A stretch of 8,284 nucleotides of DNA from an uncultured Paracoccus sp. (GCF_946221145.1 NZ_CAMIOH010000138.1:1-8284); one strand, 5' to 3'. Counted from the first letter of the stretch, positions 1 through 5,817 are shown. The notes: a model not told the origin generated them from the letters alone. Program-made: numbers and translations.

Positions 1-53
1 CGCGCCTTCACGTTATAGTCAATAACCCGCTTCACGGGCACCAGGATTCTCAT
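1..53 (-). CDS. etfB: Electron transfer flavoprotein beta subunit, N-terminal fragment (cut by window edge)
   Basis: Only the first 17 complete codons are present, reading MRILVPVKRVIDYNVKA on the minus strand from the ATG at 53. This matches the highly conserved EtfB opening (M-x-[IV]-L-V-P-V-K-R-V-x-D-[YP]-N). EtfB pairs with EtfA to form the FAD/AMP-containing flavoprotein that collects electrons from acyl-CoA and other dehydrogenases and passes them to ETF:quinone oxidoreductase. A purine-rich AAGGGAG Shine-Dalgarno sequence lies about 8 nt upstream of the ATG. The gene sits downstream of the adenosyltransferase gene on the same strand, separated by a 125-bp gap that holds a terminator-like hairpin and a -10-like hexamer, so it probably has its own promoter. 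etfA presumably follows beyond the window, which is inference. The identification rests on 17 residues, but they are very characteristic. Confidence 0.88.
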   Translation of the reverse strand, partial: MRILVPVKRVIDYNVKA

Positions 54-117
54 GGATTACGCTCCCTTGTCTCTGACTGTCGGGGGGCAGTGTTACCGAC
101 GGAGCGGCAGGCTTTAC

Positions 118-123
118 AGTATA
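118..123 (-). promoter_or_regulatory. Candidate -10 element for etfB
   Basis: On the minus strand this reads TATACT, a 5/6 match to TATAAT. It lies 64 bp before the etfB start, which would leave a leader of roughly 55-60 nt. No good -35 hexamer stands 16-18 bp upstream: that stretch is the stem of the terminator-like hairpin at 126-141. The promoter is therefore either activator-dependent or the hexamer is a chance product of the T-rich terminator tail. Confidence 0.35.
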
Positions 124-141
124 AAAGCGTCCCCCGACGCT
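122..141 (-). terminator. Rho-independent-type terminator after the adenosyltransferase gene
   Basis: On the minus strand, AGCGTC-GGGG-GACGCT forms a 6-bp stem (126-141) followed directly by TTTTA. The position, about 40 nt after the stop codon at 179 and upstream of etfB, suits termination or attenuation between the gene run and etfB. The T-tract is short, so readthrough is likely. The tail merges into the TATACT hexamer at 118-123. Confidence 0.5.
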
Positions 142-149
142 GCGTTTGC

Positions 150-176
150 GCCAGCATCGGCGCGCGATGGGCTGGC
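150..176 (-). other. Inverted repeat just after the adenosyltransferase stop
   Basis: GCCAGC (150-155) and GCTGGC (171-176) form a 6-bp stem. It is extended inside by ATCG/CGAT (156-159 with 165-168) across a 2-nt bulge, with a 5-nt loop. It begins 2 nt beyond the TAG stop codon (179-181). It has no T-run of its own, so it is better read as an mRNA 3'-end stabilising hairpin or the upstream half of a tandem terminator with the hairpin at 126-141. Confidence 0.4.
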
Positions 177-178
177 GT

Positions 179-751
179 CTAGCGGCTGGCCCCTGGAACC
201 CACAGGATGTCGTCGGCTCCGCCATTGTTGGCTGTCCGGGCGGCGACGAACAGCCAGTCCGACAGCCGGTTGAGGTATCGCACCGCCGCGCCGTTCACAT
301 CGCCGCCCTGCGCCAGATCGGTGGCGCGCCGTTCGGCGCGGCGCGCGACGGTGCGGGCCAGATGCAGATGCGCGGCAAGCGCCGAGCCGCCGGGCAGGAT
401 GAAGCTGCGCAACGGATTCAGATCGGCATTCATCGCGTCGATCTCGGTTTCCAGGCGCGTCACCTGCGGGTCGATGATCCGCAGCACCGGATAGCCCGCC
501 TGATCGTCCGCCGCCATGTTCGGGCGCGACAGATCGGCGCCCAGGTCGAACAGGTCGTTCTGGATCACCCCCAGCCGGTCGGCCAGATCGCCCGAGGCGT
601 GCAGGCGGCACAGGCCCAGCGTGGCGTTCAGTTCATCCACGGTGCCATAGGCTTCGACCCGGGGATCGTGCTTGGCGACACGGCTGCCGTCCGACAGGGC
701 GGTGTCGCCCTTGTCGCCGGTGCGGGTATAGATCCTGTTCAGGACGACCAT
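179..751 (-). CDS. PduO-type ATP:cob(I)alamin adenosyltransferase
   Basis: A 190-residue protein, the usual length for the PduO/MMAB family. This enzyme transfers the adenosyl group of ATP to cob(I)alamin to make adenosylcobalamin, the cofactor of methylmalonyl-CoA mutase and related enzymes in the cytoplasm. Diagnostic motifs are TRTGDKGDT at residues 9-17 (N-terminal ATP-binding segment), FILPGGS at 117-123, the RRAERR arginine cluster at 137-142 and YLNRLSDWLFVAAR at 159-172. I chose the ATG at 751 because MVVLNRIYTRTGDKG is the family's normal opening and a GGGGGG Shine-Dalgarno stretch then lies about 5 nt upstream. The adjacent ATG at 754 would add one Met. The start overlaps the stop of the HIG1-type gene (TGATG), so translation is probably coupled. 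Gene names vary (pduO, cobA2, mmaB), so no symbol is assigned. Confidence 0.93.
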   Translation of the reverse strand: MVVLNRIYTRTGDKGDTALSDGSRVAKHDPRVEAYGTVDELNATLGLCRLHASGDLADRLGVIQNDLFDLGADLSRPNMAADDQAGYPVLRIIDPQVTRLETEIDAMNADLNPLRSFILPGGSALAAHLHLARTVARRAERRATDLAQGGDVNGAAVRYLNRLSDWLFVAARTANNGGADDILWVPGASR

Positions 752-951
752 CATTTCCCCCCTAGCCAGACGAACAGCATGATCAGCGCGACCGCCACGG
801 CCTGCGCGATGATCCGCCATCGCATCATCCGATTGCCGTTCCTGCGGTTCCATTCGCCGCCCTTGGCAAAGCCGCCGATGCCGGTGGCCAGGATCGCCAA
901 TACGGCCAGCATCGCCAAGGCGATCACATAGAACAGCGGGTCATGAGCCAT
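751..951 (-). CDS. HIG1-domain-like small membrane protein with two transmembrane segments
   Basis: A 66-residue protein with two predicted membrane helices (about residues 7-28 and 46-64) joined by a basic loop, AKGGEWNRRNGNRMMRWR. The loop carries R44-x-R46-x3-Q50, which matches the core of the HIG1 motif (I/Q-x3-R/H-x-R-x3-Q); position 40 is Asn instead of Ile or Gln. HIG1 proteins in mitochondria and alphaproteobacteria associate with cytochrome oxidase and bc1-oxidase supercomplexes, so a role in respiratory complex assembly in the inner membrane is the best guess. The motif is visible here and the function is inferred. An AAAGG sequence lies about 9 nt before the ATG at 951. It follows the SDR gene by 27 bp and overlaps the adenosyltransferase start by one base, so it is the third gene of a probable four-gene run. 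Confidence 0.8.
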   Translation of the reverse strand: MAHDPLFYVIALAMLAVLAILATGIGGFAKGGEWNRRNGNRMMRWRIIAQAVAVALIMLFVWLGGK

Positions 952-978
952 CGGGACTGCCTTTCATTGGGCCGGACC

Positions 979-1797
979 CTAGCCCTGCCGCGCCAGCCAG
1001 TCCAGTGCGCGCGTGGGCATCAGACGCCGCGCGGTGCCCGCCAGCCATGTCGGCGTCGTGACGTAATATCGCGCCCGCGGCCGCGCCGCCGTCAGCGCGT
1101 GAACGATCCGGTCGCTGACCGCCGAGGGCGGAAGCTGAAAACGGTCCTTGCCCGACGGCTCGTAAAGCCGCTTCAGCAGGCTGTTGCGGTAATCGTCGGC
1201 GCGGGGGCTGGCCTGCCAGTTCACCCAGGTCTCGAAATGCGGGATCGAGTTCTGGCGAATGCGGCTGGCGATGGGGCCGGGTTCGATCAGGATCACCTTG
1301 ACGGGGGTGCCCGCCATTTCCAGCCGCAGCACGTCGGTCAAGCCTTCAAGGGCGAATTTCGTCGCCACATAGGGACCGCGCCAGCGGATGCCGATCAGCC
1401 CCAGGACCGAACTGACGTTGACGATCCGTCCGCCGCCCTGGCGGAAATGCGGGATCAGGCGCACCGTTAGGTCATGGGTGCCGAACAGATTGGCTTCAAA
1501 GATCGACCGCAGGGCGCCGCGCGGGATGTCCTCGACCGCGCCGGGCAGGGCGAAGGCGGCGTTGTTGACAAGCGCGCCCAGCGGGCCGCCCGCCAGAACC
1601 TGATCGACCAGGGCGGCGACGCTGCCTTCGTCGGACAGGTCCAGATGATGGCACTCCATCCCTTCGGCCCGGCGGGCGGCGATGTCGTCCTCCTTGCGGC
1701 AGGTGGCCACCACCTGCCAGCCCTCGGCCTGCATCCGGCGCGCGGCGTCCAGCCCGATGCCGGACGAACAGCCGGTGATCAACACCCGCTTGGTCAA
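979..1797 (-). CDS. SDR-family NAD(P)-dependent oxidoreductase with TTG start
   Basis: A 272-residue classical short-chain dehydrogenase/reductase. The Rossmann dinucleotide motif TGCSSGIG is at residues 8-15, the VNNAA motif at 77-81, the catalytic Ser130 in VNVSSVLG, the YVATK active site with Tyr143 and Lys147, and IEPGPI at 171-176 after the active site. The Ser-Tyr spacing of 13 is canonical. The substrate cannot be read from the sequence; the overall pattern resembles the 17-beta-hydroxysteroid-dehydrogenase-like classical SDRs. I chose the TTG at 1797: it gives M-TKRVLITG, the normal SDR opening, and forms a TTGA overlap with the stop of the upstream SH3 gene. An ATG at 1869 is also in frame but would overlap that gene by 76 nt and add 24 unlikely residues. 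The Shine-Dalgarno sequence is weak, consistent with translation coupled to the upstream gene. Confidence 0.88.
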   Translation of the reverse strand: MTKRVLITGCSSGIGLDAARRMQAEGWQVVATCRKEDDIAARRAEGMECHHLDLSDEGSVAALVDQVLAGGPLGALVNNAAFALPGAVEDIPRGALRSIFEANLFGTHDLTVRLIPHFRQGGGRIVNVSSVLGLIGIRWRGPYVATKFALEGLTDVLRLEMAGTPVKVILIEPGPIASRIRQNSIPHFETWVNWQASPRADDYRNSLLKRLYEPSGKDRFQLPPSAVSDRIVHALTAARPRARYYVTTPTWLAGTARRLMPTRALDWLARQG

Positions 1798-2291
1798 GGC
1801 GCGGTCTCGGACAGGAAACGGCCCGCAATATAGCCGGTGCGGCCATTGCCGTCGCGGATATTGACCCATTCTCCCTCTTGCTGACCGACCGGTTGCACCG
1901 CCGCGCCCCGCACAAGGGCCGCGACGACCCGGTCTCCGGTCGAGGGGCCGGATCGCATGTTCACCCGGTCGCCGGTGACATAAAGGACCGGCCCATCCGC
2001 CGCCAAGGGCGCAGGGGCGGGCGTCTGCCCGGCATATTCGGGCGATGGCCTCAGCATCGGTCCCGGGAAACGCTGAACGCGTTCCGGGGTCTGCGATTCC
2101 GCCTGCACGACGGCAGCGGGCACCGCTTGTATCTCGGGGGCAATGACAGCCGCGGTTCCGGCATCCTGGCCGGCCGGCTGCGGATCCGGGACAGGACGGC
2201 GGTCGGCACGCGGATTGCCGTCGCCCCAGATCGACAGGATCAGGACAAGGCCCGCCACGGTCGCGATCAGCAGCGCACCCAGTCTGATCAT
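1794..2291 (-). CDS. Membrane-anchored bacterial SH3-domain protein
   Basis: A 165-residue protein. Residues 4-22 form one hydrophobic helix (LGALLIATVAGLVLILSIW) that acts as a signal anchor. Residues 24-100 are a Pro/Ala/Gln-rich, probably disordered linker. Residues 102-161 form a bacterial SH3 (SH3b) domain with the hallmark VNMRSGPST (110-118), a W-V-N-I strand (142-145) and GYIAGRFL (153-160). SH3b domains generally bind cell-wall peptides, so this is probably a periplasm-facing envelope protein tethered to the inner membrane. The exact role is unknown. I chose the ATG at 2291 because it directly precedes the hydrophobic helix and has a G-rich stretch (GGGGGGCAAGG) upstream. It is the first gene of the minus-strand run and is divergent from parC. 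Its stop overlaps the TTG start of the SDR gene. Confidence 0.85.
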   Translation of the reverse strand: MIRLGALLIATVAGLVLILSIWGDGNPRADRRPVPDPQPAGQDAGTAAVIAPEIQAVPAAVVQAESQTPERVQRFPGPMLRPSPEYAGQTPAPAPLAADGPVLYVTGDRVNMRSGPSTGDRVVAALVRGAAVQPVGQQEGEWVNIRDGNGRTGYIAGRFLSETAP

Positions 2292-2417
2292 GCCTTGCCC
2301 CCCACGGTTTCTTGCGAACCCTGTTAACCTATGCTGTCCGGGAACGCCAAGGGGCAGGCCGCCGTTCCAACGGATTCCCGCTGGACCGCGCGCGCGCAGC
2401 GCCCTATCTGATGCGCC
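2292..2417. promoter_or_regulatory. Divergent intergenic region between the SH3-protein gene and parC
   Basis: These 126 bp must hold the promoters for both directions. On the minus strand, TTGGCG (2345-2350) and TTAACA (2322-2327) are 17 bp apart, but the second hexamer is a poor -10. On the plus strand, TATGCT (2330-2335) is a possible -10 for parC without a clear -35. A GTTAAC palindrome (2323-2328) lies in the overlap of both candidates. None of these hexamers is strong, so the interval is given as a region and not as mapped promoters. Confidence 0.4.
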
Positions 2418-4664
2418 ATGTCTAGCCCAGAACCGCCCGCCGATCCCGACGACAACACCCAGATCGAACCGCTCAGCCGCGCGATCGGCGAACGGTACCT
2501 GACCTATGCCCTGTCCACGATCATGCACCGGGCATTGCCGGATGCGCGCGACGGGCTGAAGCCGGTGCATCGGCGCATCCTGTATGCGATGCGGGAACTG
2601 CGGCTGGCGCCGAACGGGGCGTTCCGCAAATCGGCCAAGATCACCGGCGACGTGATGGGCAACTATCACCCGCATGGGGACGCGGCGATCTATGACGCGA
2701 TGGCGCGGCTGGCCCAGGATTTCGCCATGCGCTATCCGCTGGTGGACGGGCAGGGGAATTTCGGCAATATCGACGGCGACAACCCCGCCGCCGCCCGATA
2801 TACCGAAGCGCGGCTGGCGCAGGCATCCGAAAGCCTGATGGAGGGCCTGGCCGAGGATGCGGTGGATTTCCGGCCGAACTATGACGGCACCCTGCAGGAA
2901 CCGGTGGTGCTGCCCGCCGCCTTCCCGAACCTGCTGGCGAACGGCGCGTCAGGCATTGCGGTGGGGATGGCGACCAACATTCCCCCCCATAACCTGCACG
3001 AGGTGATCGACGCCTGCCTGCATCTGATCAAGACGCCGGACGCGCGCGACGACACGCTGGCGGGAATCCTGCAAGGGCCGGATTTCCCGACCGGCGGCGT
3101 CATCGTGGAAAACCGAGAGACCATCGCCGAGATCTATCGCACCGGGCGCGGCGCGTTTCGGGTCCGCGCGCGGTGGGCGGTCGAGGATCTGGGCCGCGGC
3201 CTGTGGCAGGTCGTCGTGACCGAGATCCCCTATCAGGTGCAGAAATCCCGCCTGATCGAGCGTCTGGCCGAACTGATCCAGACCCGCAAGATCCCGATCC
3301 TGGCCGATGTCCGCGACGAATCCGCCGAAGACATCCGCATCGTTCTGGAACCCAAGGCCCGCACCGTCGATCCCGAACAGCTGATGGCGGCGCTGTTCCG
3401 TGTCAGTGACCTGGAGCTGCGCTTCAGCATGAACATGAACGTGCTGATCGACGGCCGCGTGCCCAAGGTGTGCAGCCTGAAAGAGGTGCTGCGCGCCTTC
3501 CTGGACCACCGCCGCGACGTGTTGGTGCGGCGCGCCAGCTTTCGGCTGGACAAGATCGCCGCCCGGCTGGAGGTTCTGGAAGGCTATCTGGTCGCCTATC
3601 TGAACCTCGACCGGGTGATCGAGATCATCCGCCATGAGGACGATCCCAAGGCGGTGCTGATGGCCGAATTCGCTCTGACCGAGGTGCAGGTCGAGGCGAT
3701 CCTGAACATGCGCCTGCGCGCCCTGCGCAAGCTGGAGGAGATCGAGCTGCGCGCCGAACGCGACGGCCTGCTGGACGAGCGGCAGGGATTGCAGGCGATG
3801 CTGGCCGACGAAGGCGCGCAATGGGCGCGGATCGGCGACCAGTTGAAAGAGGTCCGCAACCTGTTCGGCAAGTCGAAGCCCGAAGGTCAGCGCCGCACCC
3901 AGATCGCCGAGGCCCAGGAGATCGCCCCCCTGGACATGGATTCGATGATCGAGCGCGAGCCGCTGACCGTGATCCTGTCCAAGATGGGCTGGATCCGGGC
4001 GATGAAGGGTCATCTGCCGCTGGATGCCGAGGTCAAGTTCAAGGATGGCGACGGTCCCGGCCTGGCGATCCATGCCGAGACCACCGACAAGCTGATGATG
4101 TTTGCCAGCAATGGCCGTTTCTATACCCTGCCTGCCAACGGCCTGCCCGGCGGACGCGGCATGGGCGAGCCGCTGCGCCTGATGATCGACCTGCCGAACG
4201 AGGCCGAGGTGATCGCCCTGTTCCCCTGGCGCGAGGGCGGGAAATACCTGGTGGCCTCGAAGGCGGGAGACGGCTTCATCGTGGGGGCAGGCGACATCCT
4301 GGCCCAGACCAAGACCGGCAAGCAGGTGCTGAACGGCGACGCGCTGCTGTGCCGTGCGGTCGGTGGAGACCACCTGGCCGTCGTCGGGACGAACCGCAAG
4401 ATGCTGGTCTTTCCGCTGTCGGAACTGCCTGAAATGGTGCGGGGAAAGGGCGTGCGCTTGCAGAAATACCGCAGCGGCGGCGGGCTGGTGGCCGATGACA
4501 CGCTGTCGGACGCGGCGTTCATCACCCTGGCCGAGGGGCTTCGCTGGCAGGAAAGCGGCGGTCGCACCCGGACCGAGCCGGACCTGACCGCCTGGCTGGG
4601 CAGGCGCGCCAGTGCGGGCAGCATGGCGCCGCGCGGTTTCCCGCGCGACAACAAGTTCAACTGA
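2418..4664 (+). CDS. parC: DNA topoisomerase IV subunit A
   Basis: A 748-residue type IIA topoisomerase breakage-reunion subunit. With ParE it decatenates replicated chromosomes. The N-terminal winged-helix/CAP region contains RDGLKPVHRRILYAM (44-58), GDVMGNYHPHGDAA (77-90), YPLVDGQGNFGNIDGD (106-121) and the catalytic tyrosine Tyr128 in AARYTEARL. FPNLLANGASGIAVGMATNIPPHN (about 169-192) follows. A coiled-coil segment spans about 360-500, and the C-terminal beta-pinwheel domain spans about 510-740, with LPGGRGMGEPLR (576-587), QTKTGKQVLN (630-639) and RGKGVRLQKY (675-684). No intact GyrA box (QRRGGKG) is seen, and ARYTEARL with RGKGVRLQKY favours ParC over GyrA. The residue aligned with E. 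coli ParC Ser80 is Ala89 and that aligned with Glu84 is Asp93. The start has no clear Shine-Dalgarno sequence. A hairpin follows the stop immediately. Confidence 0.96.
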   Translation: MSSPEPPADPDDNTQIEPLSRAIGERYLTYALSTIMHRALPDARDGLKPVHRRILYAMRELRLAPNGAFRKSAKITGDVMGNYHPHGDAAIYDAMARLAQDFAMRYPLVDGQGNFGNIDGDNPAAARYTEARLAQASESLMEGLAEDAVDFRPNYDGTLQEPVVLPAAFPNLLANGASGIAVGMATNIPPHNLHEVIDACLHLIKTPDARDDTLAGILQGPDFPTGGVIVENRETIAEIYRTGRGAFRVRARWAVEDLGRGLWQVVVTEIPYQVQKSRLIERLAELIQTRKIPILADVRDESAEDIRIVLEPKARTVDPEQLMAALFRVSDLELRFSMNMNVLIDGRVPKVCSLKEVLRAFLDHRRDVLVRRASFRLDKIAARLEVLEGYLVAYLNLDRVIEIIRHEDDPKAVLMAEFALTEVQVEAILNMRLRALRKLEEIELRAERDGLLDERQGLQAMLADEGAQWARIGDQLKEVRNLFGKSKPEGQRRTQIAEAQEIAPLDMDSMIEREPLTVILSKMGWIRAMKGHLPLDAEVKFKDGDGPGLAIHAETTDKLMMFASNGRFYTLPANGLPGGRGMGEPLRLMIDLPNEAEVIALFPWREGGKYLVASKAGDGFIVGAGDILAQTKTGKQVLNGDALLCRAVGGDHLAVVGTNRKMLVFPLSELPEMVRGKGVRLQKYRSGGGLVADDTLSDAAFITLAEGLRWQESGGRTRTEPDLTAWLGRRASAGSMAPRGFPRDNKFN

Positions 4665-4684
4665 CGAAGGGCTGGCGCCCTTCG
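4665..4684 (+). terminator. Perfect hairpin directly after the parC stop
   Basis: CGAAGGGC-TGGC-GCCCTTCG is an 8-bp perfect stem with a 4-nt loop, beginning at the base after the TGA stop. It is followed by ACGGCCTTTCC and not by a real T-run. It is therefore likely a 3'-end hairpin (pausing, protection from decay, or the first part of a compound terminator) and not a textbook intrinsic terminator. Confidence 0.55.
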
Positions 4685-4699
4685 ACGGCCTTTCCTTCG

Positions 4700-4732
4700 G
4701 GGGCTTTGCCCCGTCCACCGCAAGCGGCGGAC
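4700..4732 (+). other. Two further hairpins downstream of parC
   Basis: GGGGC-TTT-GCCCC (4700-4712) is followed directly by GTCC-A-CCG-CAAG-CGG-C-GGAC (4713-4732), a 4+3 bp stem with one A/C mismatch. They lie between the parC terminator hairpin and the 23-bp motif at 4739-4761. Together they give a tandem array of GC-rich structures that probably ends or stabilises the parC transcript. Confidence 0.45.
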
Positions 4733-4738
4733 TCCCCA

Positions 4739-4761
4739 GGATATTGAGACCAGAATGAAAG
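4739..4761 (+). repeat. 3'-end motif copy 1: GGATATT-N4-CCAGAATGAAAG
   Basis: A 23-bp sequence on the plus strand, in sense orientation after parC. Positions 4739-4745 are GGATATT, 4746-4749 are GAGA and 4750-4761 are CCAGAATGAAAG. The same 19 defined bases with identical 4-nt spacing recur in inverted orientation at 4866-4888, after the convergent SDR gene. The match in both sequence and spacing is directly visible. From general familiarity, similar GATATT...CCAGAATGAAAG strings occur at gene ends in Rhodobacteraceae genomes. I cannot verify that here, and I know of no assigned function. Confidence 0.7.
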
Positions 4762-4813
4762 CGCGGCCCCTGCCGCACCGGCATGATGCGGCGGGCAGGG
4801 GCTTTCACTCTGG
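4750..4813. repeat. Long imperfect palindrome between parC and the SDR gene
   Basis: CCAGAATGAAAG (4750-4761) faces CTTTCACTCTGG (4802-4813), an 11/12 inverted match. Inside it, GCCCCTGCC (4766-4774) and GGCAGGGGC (4794-4802) add a perfect 9-bp stem, with a small bulge on the 5' side. The apical part can also pair (CCGC with GCGG). On the plus strand the stem ends in GGGGCTTTCAC, so it could act as a terminator, but the T-run is only three bases. The right arm, read on the minus strand (CCAGAGTGAAAG), is a third, degenerate copy of the 12-bp half of the 3'-end motif. Confidence 0.6.
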
Positions 4814-4865
4814 ACGGTCATCGGCGTCCCCGCCTGTACCGTGCCTCGGTTATCATGCGGCAACC

Positions 4866-4888
4866 CTTTCATTCTGGTTAAAATATCC
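4866..4888 (-). repeat. 3'-end motif copy 2: GGATATT-N4-CCAGAATGAAAG
   Basis: Read on the minus strand, 4888-4882 is GGATATT, 4881-4878 is TTAA and 4877-4866 is CCAGAATGAAAG, identical at all 19 defined positions to the copy at 4739-4761. It begins 29 bp after the stop of the YghA-type SDR gene, in sense orientation to that gene. Each of the two convergent genes thus has its own downstream copy. The sequence between the stop and the motif is GC-rich, with CCTCCGGCGG just before the motif. Confidence 0.7.
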
Positions 4889-4899
4889 CCGCCGGAGGC

Positions 4900-4912
4900 A
4901 AAAATCATTTTT
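4900..4912. other. Small AT inverted repeat after the SDR stop
   Basis: AAAAAT-C-ATTTTT, six complementary bases on each side of one base, lies 5 bp beyond the TAG stop of the SDR gene. It is conspicuously AT-rich in this GC-rich window. In RNA it would be a weak stem with an A-tract and U-tract, possibly contributing to termination on either strand, but it lacks a GC-rich stem of its own. Confidence 0.3.
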
Positions 4913-4917
4913 CTGTC

Positions 4918-5817
4918 CTACAGCCCGCCGCCGCCGACCGATCCGAAATACTCTCCGGTGATGTAGCTGGCTTCATCGGAGGCCAGCAGCACGTAGATCG
5001 GTGCCAGTTCGACCGGCTGGCCGGGGCGTCCCAGCGGTTGCTTTTTGCCGTGTTCCGCCGCCTTTTGCGTCGGCTGTCCGCCCGAAACCTGCAAGGCCGT
5101 CCAGAACGGACCGGGACAGACCGCATTCACGCGAATGCCGCGGGGGGCAAGCTGCTTGGCCAGGGACTGTGCGAAGGCCACGTTGGCAGCCTTCGACTGC
5201 GCATAATCGAACAGCAGTTCGGATGCCGAGAACGCCTGCACCGATGAGGTGATGATGATCGACGCGCCGGCCTTCAGATGCGGCAGGGCCGCGCGGGTGA
5301 TCCAGAAGGGCGCGTAGATGTTGGTCTTCATCGTGGCGTCGAAATCCTCGGTCGTCAGATCCTCCAGATTTTCGCAGAACTGCTGGCGGCCTGCATTGTT
5401 GACCAGGATGTCCAGCCCGCCCAGATGCGCGACAGCCTGGGCGACCAGCGACTTGCAGAAATCCTCGTCGCGCAGGTCGCCCGGGATCGCGATCGCCTTG
5501 CGCCCCTCGGCCTGGATAAGGGCGATCACGTTTTCAGCGTCTTCCTGTTCGTCCGGCAGATAGTTGATGGCGACATCCGCCCCTTCGCGGGCATAGGCGA
5601 TGGCCGCGGCGGCGCCGATGCCGCTGTCGCCGCCGGTGATCAGGGCGCGCTTTCCCGACAGGCGCCCGGTGCCGCGATAGCTTGTCTCTCCGTGATCGGG
5701 CAGGGGATCCATCCGGCTGGCCAAGCCGGGAAAGGGTTGCTCCTGCTTCGGGAAATCGGGTTTCGGCAGGCGGGGCTCGGTGATGGCGCCGCTGCGGAAG
5801 GGCTGGTCTGTGGACAT
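4918..5817 (-). CDS. YghA/YhdF-type SDR oxidoreductase
   Basis: A 299-residue short-chain dehydrogenase of the subgroup with an N-terminal extension of about 50 residues before the Rossmann fold, as in E. coli YghA and Bacillus YhdF/general stress protein 39. The extension is proline-rich (EPRLPKPDFPKQEQPFPG) and ends in the conserved-looking DHGETSYRGTGRLSGK. TGGDSGIG (61-68) is the NAD(P)-binding motif, DILVNNAGRQQ (136-146) the central strand motif, TSSVQAF (190-196) carries the catalytic Ser192, and YAQSK (205-209) gives Tyr205 and Lys209. PGPFWT (235-240) and SYITGEYF (284-291) close the fold. The protein is expected to be a soluble cytoplasmic aldehyde or alcohol reductase, substrate unknown. 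AAAGGA lies about 7 nt before the ATG. The cytochrome b561 stop is 52 bp upstream on the same strand, so co-transcription is possible but not shown. Confidence 0.9.
   Translation of the reverse strand: MSTDQPFRSGAITEPRLPKPDFPKQEQPFPGLASRMDPLPDHGETSYRGTGRLSGKRALITGGDSGIGAAAAIAYAREGADVAINYLPDEQEDAENVIALIQAEGRKAIAIPGDLRDEDFCKSLVAQAVAHLGGLDILVNNAGRQQFCENLEDLTTEDFDATMKTNIYAPFWITRAALPHLKAGASIIITSSVQAFSASELLFDYAQSKAANVAFAQSLAKQLAPRGIRVNAVCPGPFWTALQVSGGQPTQKAAEHGKKQPLGRPGQPVELAPIYVLLASDEASYITGEYFGSVGGGGL

Noticed and set aside
146..931. Plus-strand open frame of about 261 codons opposite the adenosyltransferase and HIG1-type genes
   Set aside because: Both minus-strand genes have clear family motifs and coupled starts. 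The plus-strand product is His/Gln/Arg-rich with no domain.
1798..1869. ATG at 1869 as start of the SDR gene
   Set aside because: It would overlap the SH3-domain coding region by 76 nt and add 24 residues before the normal SDR first strand. The TTG at 1797 gives the canonical N-terminus and a 4-nt overlap.
2322..2350. Defined sigma-70 promoter for the SH3-protein gene
   Set aside because: TTGGCG and TTAACA are correctly spaced, but the -10 match is poor, so it is listed only as part of a general promoter region.
2949..4808. Very long open frame (about 619 codons) on the minus strand across parC
   Set aside because: It is an antisense shadow of parC in GC-rich codon-biased DNA. The translation is His/Gln/Leu-rich without recognisable domains, while the plus-strand frame has all ParC motifs.
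4665..4917. Possible mobile element or integron attC-like site in the hairpin-rich gap
   Set aside because: No transposase, terminal repeats with target duplication, or core-site sequence is present, and the flanking genes are intact. Paired gene-end structures explain the hairpins more simply.
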